From NCBI GenBank assembly GCA_036386835.1, contig DASVUX010000061.1, positions 1 to 64,000 of the forward strand: DNA of 64,000 nucleotides, written 5' to 3'. How positions within the stretch are numbered: the first letter of the stretch is position 1; each line of letters begins with the position of its first letter. This DNA is from 2-12-FULL-35-15 sp036386835. Lineage in GTDB: Bacteria > Bacteroidota > Bacteroidia > 2-12-FULL-35-15. Position numbers and translations under genes: made by a program. This document shows, piece after piece, positions 59,594 to 64,000 of the stretch. The notes beneath the pieces are model-generated. The model saw nothing but the letters and a program-made list of their open reading frames with translations. It was not told where the DNA came from and ran no database searches.

Positions 59594-62500
59594 ATGTTCA
59601 AAAAAACAATTTTATTTTTCTGGATTTCCCTTCTTTTCCTGGTCCTGCCTTCAATATCAAAGGCTTCGCATCTTGCGGGAGGAGAAATCACATATGTGTG
59701 TCTTGGTAATAACCAGTACCAGATAAATTTAAATCTTTACTGGGACTGTTCAGGAGGTTTTTATCCCGGGGCAACACAAACCCTTAACTTGACCAGCACC
59801 TGCGGAGGCTCGGCAAGCCTGACGGTCAACCAGACAAATACCGGCGGTAACGGTCAGGGAACAGATATTTCCCAGGTTTGTGGCGGTGTTACAAGTACAT
59901 GCAGCGGTGGTACCTTTCCAGGGATGAACATGTGTATCTATTCGGGTGTAGTTACTTTAGCGCCACCATGCGATACATGGACGATCAGCTTTTCAACCTG
60001 CTGCAGAAATACTTCCATTGATAATGTTTCAGGAGCAAATTATTATATCGAGGCCACGCTGAACAGCGCTACTGCAGCCTGCAACAGCTCCCCGTATTTT
60101 ACGGCACAGCCTATCCCTTATGTTTGTACAAACCAGCTGGTGAATTACAGTTTTGGGGTTGTTGAAACAGATGGTGATTCGTTATATTATTCTCTTGTAG
60201 ATGCACTCGATGGTGCAGGGGTTTCATCCACATATTATCCAGGCTATTCAGGGTCAGCACCCCTTCCGGGAACGACTATTGACCCTAACACAGGTTTGCT
60301 GAGCTTTACCCCGACAACGATCGGGAATTATGTATTTGTGATTCTTGTTCAGGAATACGACAGCAATGGCGACCTGGTGGGAACAATCATGCGGGATATC
60401 CAGTTTGTTGTTCAGAGCTGTGCTAACATAGTGCCCGATAATGCAGGAGGAGCAATTACCAACTTTGGCGGGAATTCAGTTCAAACGGGGCCGTATTCAT
60501 TAGAAATGTGTGCAGGCAACTGCTTTAACTTCACGGCCTCTTTTACTGATTCAAATCCCGGTGATTCATTAAGTTATATTTCAAACATATTAAGTGCGCT
60601 CCCGGGAGCTGTTATCACATCTTCGGGAATTAACCCGCTGGTACTTGATATCAGCTGGTGTTCCCCGATGGGATCGATGGGACAGAACCTTACATTTACC
60701 ATCACTATTGAGGATGATTATTGCCCGATCCCGGGACAGCAGACATATGCATACAGTGTGAACATTCTTGATGCCACAACCGCTTCACCGGATATCACGA
60801 TTTGCGGGGCGCAGACTGCGCAGCTGAATGCATACGGAGGCAGTATCTTTAACTGGACCGTAATTAACGGTGACCCGATAACACCGGCAAACTTTTCATG
60901 TAACCCGTGTGCGAATCCTATTGCTTCACCTTCAATGACCACAACATATGAAGTTGTAAGTAACCTGAGCGGAACATGCGATAATATTGATACCGTTACG
61001 GTATTCGTAGTTCCGAATTTCAGCTATACAGCCACGCAAAGCTCTGCCAACTCCTGCCTGCAGGATCCGGTACAGCTGAATGTTACCGGGCTAACACCAG
61101 CGGGTAATTATAATTTCCAATGGTCACCGGCTACGCACCTGGATAATGCTTTGATACAAAATCCGACAGCAACTTTTACCGCTCCGGGATCTTACACCTA
61201 TACATTAACCGTTACAAGTGCTGCAGGCTGTACTCAGTCCAGTTCCATGACGATTGTTGCGGTACCTGCATTTTCACCGCAGATAACCGCATCAAATGAT
61301 ACCTCTTTCTGCGGAGGCGGAACTGTAAACCTTGGACTGACTTTCTCGGGAAGCTCGGTGCCCCCGACCTGCGGGATAAGCGCAACAGGGGGTTGCGGTG
61401 GAACAGCGCTTACAGGTATTGTAGGAACAGGCACCACAACAAACACTGCAACAACATGGCCGGCTATTTTTGGTAACTGGTACACATCCACCAAGCACCA
61501 GATGCTTTACACAGCAGCCGAACTCAATGCTGCCGGCATAGCAGGCGGTAAGATCGACCAGGTTGATTTTATGATCACGATGATAAGCGGTATTTCGGCA
61601 TATCACGGATTCACAATCAGCATGGGTTGTACAAACCTTCAGGCTTTAGGGACCACCTGGGTGACCGGACTGGTTCAAGTCTTTAATCCTAAAACGGTTA
61701 ATATAGCAGTAGGCTGGAATAATTTTGTGTTTGATAATTCTTTCGAATGGGACGGACTGTCTAATATAGTTGTTGAGGTTTGCAGCACCGAAGGTCCGGG
61801 GCAATTTGGTTATGGTAATTATACTCAAAGCAGCTCATCGCCATTTACAACAACGCCATTCACATCATGTCTTTACAGCGTTACCGACCAGTTTGACATG
61901 TGCCCGAACACAACTAACTTCATTACACAAACCACGTCACGTCCGAACATCCAGTTCCATTATTGTTCCTTAACTCCAAATCCTGCCAGCTTCACGTATT
62001 CATGGACACCTGCCAGTGGTGCTATTGCTAATGCCACGGCCCAGAATACAACAGCAGTGCCTCCTGTTACTATGGATTATTTTATAACAGTGACGGATGC
62101 TTCCGGAGGCTGTTCCGACACAGACACTGTTCATGTGGACGTGATCAACATCAATACACTTGCAGTAACACCTGACGGGCCGTATTGTGTAAACGGGAAC
62201 CAGGATACATTACAGGCAAGCGTCCCGGTAGGTACAGGCGTCTGGTCAGGTCCCGGGGTTATTGATCCCGTGTTAGGAATATTCAGTCCCGCATTAGCGA
62301 ATGTAGGAACGCATGAGGTGTTCTATACTGTTACAGGGGCCTGCGGATCAGGAGTAGACTCGATGGACCTCGTGGTAACAACCACCCCGGATGCAACGAT
62401 CACCCAGGTTGGCAACCAGTGTATCAACGGCACTACTATATTCCTTACAGCTGCCACTCCGGGCGGAACATGGAGCGGAGGTGGAGTCATCAACCCATCT

Positions 62501-63634
62501 ACGGGCGAATATGATCCTGCACAGGCAGGCGTGGGAAATGATACCATTTTATATGTGGTAACCTCACCGTGTTATGCACAGGATACAATGGTGATCCCTG
62601 TAACGTTACAAATGGATGCTACTGTAACTCATGTAGGCCCTTTCTGTGCGGTACCAACCCCTGTGACAATGCAGGCTGTCGATCCGGGCGGGGTGTGGAG
62701 CGGTCCGGGAATTACAAATAGCTCAACAGGGATTTTTGATCCTTTCGTTGCAGGCCCAGGCTCACATACAATAACCTATACGATAAGCGGAGCCTGCGGT
62801 GCGGTCGGTACAGACAACATCATTGTGATGCCTTCACCTACAATAGACTTTGTTGCCGATACGCTTGAAGGCTGCGAACCGACAACGGTTCAGTTCACAA
62901 GTACGGTCAACCAGCCGGGCGGAACATCTTTATGGAGTTTTGGCGATGCGCTTAGCGGGGTAAATGATACAAGTACTACGGTGAACCCTTCGCATGTGTA
63001 TAACTATGCAGGTTCATACCATGTAACGTATATCTATGCGAATGCCATCGGGTGCAGCGACACGGTGACCAAAACGGATTTTATTACGATCCATTCACAG
63101 CCTGTCGCGTTATTTACTTCATCACCACAGCCAACCTCCATGGTTGACCCGGAAGTGGACTTTACCGATCATTCAACAGGCGTGATTGATTCATGGCATT
63201 GGGAGTTCGGTTATATGAACGATACTTCCATCCTTCAGAACCCGTCTTATGTATATCCGGATTCAGGTCTTTACCCGGTTGAGCTTATTGTAACCAATAT
63301 TCACCAGTGTGCGGATACGGCATACATGGATGTGTATATTGATCCGGTGCTTGTGTTCTATGCCCCGAATGCGTTCAGTCCCAACGGGAACGGAAACAAT
63401 GATGTTTTCAGGGTTTACGGGGATGGCATTGACAAGAATAATTTTGAAATGACGATCTATAACCGATGGGGGGAGCGTATTTTCAAAACGAATAAATACG
63501 AGGAAGGCTGGAACGGGGCACTTAATAATACAGGTGAGCTGGTAGGCCAGGATGCGTATGTATATAAGATCAATTTCAGAGATTTCTCCGGTAAGAAGCA
63601 CCAGTATATAGGTCATGTGACTATAGTCAAATAA
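59594..63634 (+). CDS. Large surface protein with PKD domains and T9SS type B C-terminal domain
   Basis: A 1346-aa protein with a signal peptide (ending SKASH region, about residues 1-25). The opening SHLAGGEITYVCLGNNQYQI and the Cys-rich WDCSGG region are typical of gliding-associated surface proteins. Several Ig/PKD-like regions follow; three repeats of about 75 residues (nucleotides about 62156-62833) and two PKD domains lie near the end (about residues 1100-1250, e.g. LWSFGDALSGVND and WHWEFGYMNDT). The type B domain ends it: FYAPNAFSPNGNGNND and YNRWGERIFKT. It is exported by T9SS, likely to the surface as an adhesin. Confidence 0.85.
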   Translation: MFKKTILFFWISLLFLVLPSISKASHLAGGEITYVCLGNNQYQINLNLYWDCSGGFYPGATQTLNLTSTCGGSASLTVNQTNTGGNGQGTDISQVCGGVTSTCSGGTFPGMNMCIYSGVVTLAPPCDTWTISFSTCCRNTSIDNVSGANYYIEATLNSATAACNSSPYFTAQPIPYVCTNQLVNYSFGVVETDGDSLYYSLVDALDGAGVSSTYYPGYSGSAPLPGTTIDPNTGLLSFTPTTIGNYVFVILVQEYDSNGDLVGTIMRDIQFVVQSCANIVPDNAGGAITNFGGNSVQTGPYSLEMCAGNCFNFTASFTDSNPGDSLSYISNILSALPGAVITSSGINPLVLDISWCSPMGSMGQNLTFTITIEDDYCPIPGQQTYAYSVNILDATTASPDITICGAQTAQLNAYGGSIFNWTVINGDPITPANFSCNPCANPIASPSMTTTYEVVSNLSGTCDNIDTVTVFVVPNFSYTATQSSANSCLQDPVQLNVTGLTPAGNYNFQWSPATHLDNALIQNPTATFTAPGSYTYTLTVTSAAGCTQSSSMTIVAVPAFSPQITASNDTSFCGGGTVNLGLTFSGSSVPPTCGISATGGCGGTALTGIVGTGTTTNTATTWPAIFGNWYTSTKHQMLYTAAELNAAGIAGGKIDQVDFMITMISGISAYHGFTISMGCTNLQALGTTWVTGLVQVFNPKTVNIAVGWNNFVFDNSFEWDGLSNIVVEVCSTEGPGQFGYGNYTQSSSSPFTTTPFTSCLYSVTDQFDMCPNTTNFITQTTSRPNIQFHYCSLTPNPASFTYSWTPASGAIANATAQNTTAVPPVTMDYFITVTDASGGCSDTDTVHVDVININTLAVTPDGPYCVNGNQDTLQASVPVGTGVWSGPGVIDPVLGIFSPALANVGTHEVFYTVTGACGSGVDSMDLVVTTTPDATITQVGNQCINGTTIFLTAATPGGTWSGGGVINPSTGEYDPAQAGVGNDTILYVVTSPCYAQDTMVIPVTLQMDATVTHVGPFCAVPTPVTMQAVDPGGVWSGPGITNSSTGIFDPFVAGPGSHTITYTISGACGAVGTDNIIVMPSPTIDFVADTLEGCEPTTVQFTSTVNQPGGTSLWSFGDALSGVNDTSTTVNPSHVYNYAGSYHVTYIYANAIGCSDTVTKTDFITIHSQPVALFTSSPQPTSMVDPEVDFTDHSTGVIDSWHWEFGYMNDTSILQNPSYVYPDSGLYPVELIVTNIHQCADTAYMDVYIDPVLVFYAPNAFSPNGNGNNDVFRVYGDGIDKNNFEMTIYNRWGERIFKTNKYEEGWNGALNNTGELVGQDAYVYKINFRDFSGKKHQYIGHVTIVK
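62156..62833 (+). repeat. Three tandem ~75-residue repeats in the large surface protein
   Basis: Cys codons at about 62186, 62420 and 62645 mark equivalent positions, 78 and 75 residues apart. Each unit has G-x-(W)-SGxGVI, a Pro/Thr-rich part and ends with GACG or similar. The units differ at DNA level. Confidence 0.65.
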
Positions 63635-63655
63635 TGGCCTAAAGTAAATCAGGAG

Positions 63656-63684
63656 AGCCGTCCCCGACCGGGACGGCTTTTTTT
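63656..63684 (+). terminator. Terminator of the large surface protein gene
   Basis: AGCCGTCCC/GGGACGGCT 9-bp perfect stem (63656-63664 with 63670-63678), loop CGACC, followed by a run of T. Confidence 0.85.
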
Positions 63685-63729
63685 ATTCCCCTGATCCTTA
63701 AATAATAAACAAAAAAATAGGTAAATATT

Positions 63730-63759
63730 TTTGCACTTTATAAAAAGTGTCTATATTTG
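63730..63759 (+). promoter_or_regulatory. Bacteroidota-type promoter of tRNA-Val
   Basis: TTTG at 63730-63733 and TATATTTG at 63752-63759 (TAnnTTTG) are separated by 18 bases, matching the phylum's -33/-7 consensus. The tRNA begins 30 bases later. Confidence 0.75.
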
Positions 63760-63788
63760 CAACCCGTTAAAATTAATAACGGCAGATT

Positions 63789-63863
63789 GGGAGCTTAGCT
63801 CAGCTGGTTCAGAGCATCTGCCTTACAAGCAGAGGGTCACTGGTTCGAACCCAGTAGCTCCCA
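63789..63863 (+). tRNA. tRNA-Val (anticodon UAC)
   Basis: The full cloverleaf is present: acceptor GGGAGCT with AGCTCCC, D arm GCTC...GAGC, anticodon arm TCTGC/GCAGA with loop CTTACAA (TAC at positions 34-36), and T arm ACTGG-TTCGAAC-CCAGT. The discriminator is A and CCA is not encoded, so it is added after transcription. Decodes GUA and, by wobble, GUG and possibly GUU. Confidence 0.97.
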
Positions 63864-63867
63864 CAAC

Positions 63868-63898
63868 AAAGCTCCACAGAAATGTGGGGCTTTTTTAT
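63868..63898 (+). terminator. Terminator of tRNA-Val
   Basis: An 11-base stem 63868-63878 with 63883-63893 (one G-T pair), loop GAAA, followed by TTTTTT. Confidence 0.75.
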
Positions 63899-63919
63899 TT
63901 TTCTCCGACTTTTCCTCTA

Positions 63920-64000
63920 ATGGGCTTCAGCGACTTAATAAATATAATTTTACTTGTCACCCTTCTCTTCATCGTATTCAAGTACGCTGAAACTTTCTGG
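63920..64000 (+). CDS. N-terminal part of an unidentified membrane protein (partial)
   Basis: ATG 63920 opens a frame that is still open at the right edge: 27 residues with a hydrophobic segment (LINIILLVTLLFIVF) that looks like a first membrane helix or signal anchor. It follows the tRNA-Val terminator. No family can be named from this piece. Confidence 0.4.
   Translation, partial: MGFSDLINIILLVTLLFIVFKYAETFW

Noticed and set aside
1..64000. CRISPR array, rRNA genes or insertion sequences
   Set aside because: I saw no evenly spaced identical repeats with unique spacers, no rRNA-like conserved blocks and no transposase ORF with terminal inverted repeats. The only transfer signatures are those of the element at 1-5756.

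Overview
The window reads as a chromosomal segment of a member of the Bacteroidota, probably Flavobacteriia-like or a near relative. The lineage call rests on a type IX secretion system (T9SS) pair (PorV and a PorU-type protease), gliding genes gldB and gldC, many exported proteins with T9SS type A or type B C-terminal domains, and several promoters of the Bacteroidota form TAnnTTTG. Shine-Dalgarno sequences are sparse. The core is moderately AT-rich; the first 5.75 kb is clearly more AT-rich in the lines I sampled.

Bases 1-5756 are the right part of an integrated mobile element whose left end lies outside the window. It carries the tail of an unknown gene, a 56-aa ORF, a small serine recombinase with a long hairpin in its leader, a candidate promoter-RNA-terminator unit (about 1178-1283), a hypothetical gene, a restriction-modification pair with a small membrane protein behind it, and a 551-aa tyrosine integrase next to the junction. 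The element interrupts the Mg-chelatase-like ATPase gene comM/yifB immediately after codons for Asn-Pro-Cys-Pro-Cys-Gly; the remaining 5' part of comM is at 5757-6824.

From 6981 on the content is core genome. 6981-11372: an Omp28-like T9SS cargo protein, gmhA, a small exported protein, purS and pssA. 11466-16682: a polysaccharide or lipid-glycan cluster (two multi-spanning membrane proteins, a DPM1-like glycosyltransferase, a WbqC-like protein, a methyltransferase). 16780-25163: porV, a PorU2-like sortase, a small exported protein and lnt. 25327-27825: lpd and hemH. 27886-33709: a large T9SS cargo protein with a coupled small exported protein, then a START-domain protein and two acyltransferases resembling the GlsA/GlsB pair for N-acyl amino acid lipids. 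33832-39668: a repeat protein with a T9SS domain, engB, a type B T9SS cargo protein, gldC and gldB. 39750-45971: a beta-barrel protein, nadE-murF, a membrane protein, an acyl-CoA dehydrogenase and anmK. 46023-50755: a highly charged small protein, an MscS channel and a TonB/ExbB/ExbD/TonB energy-transduction cluster. 50825-59429: folC, dsbD, tilS and several small conserved genes, a PduO-type adenosyltransferase behind an ABC ATPase, and a methyltransferase. The window closes with a 1346-aa type B T9SS cargo protein, tRNA-Val(UAC) behind a textbook promoter, and the start of another gene.

The strands of function are envelope biogenesis (lnt, pssA, gmhA, murF, anmK, TonB system, aminolipid-type acyltransferases) and T9SS export with its cargo. 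I see no CRISPR array, no rRNA and no insertion sequence. The least explained parts are the mobile element's structured leader and RNA unit, and the exact disruption of comM.
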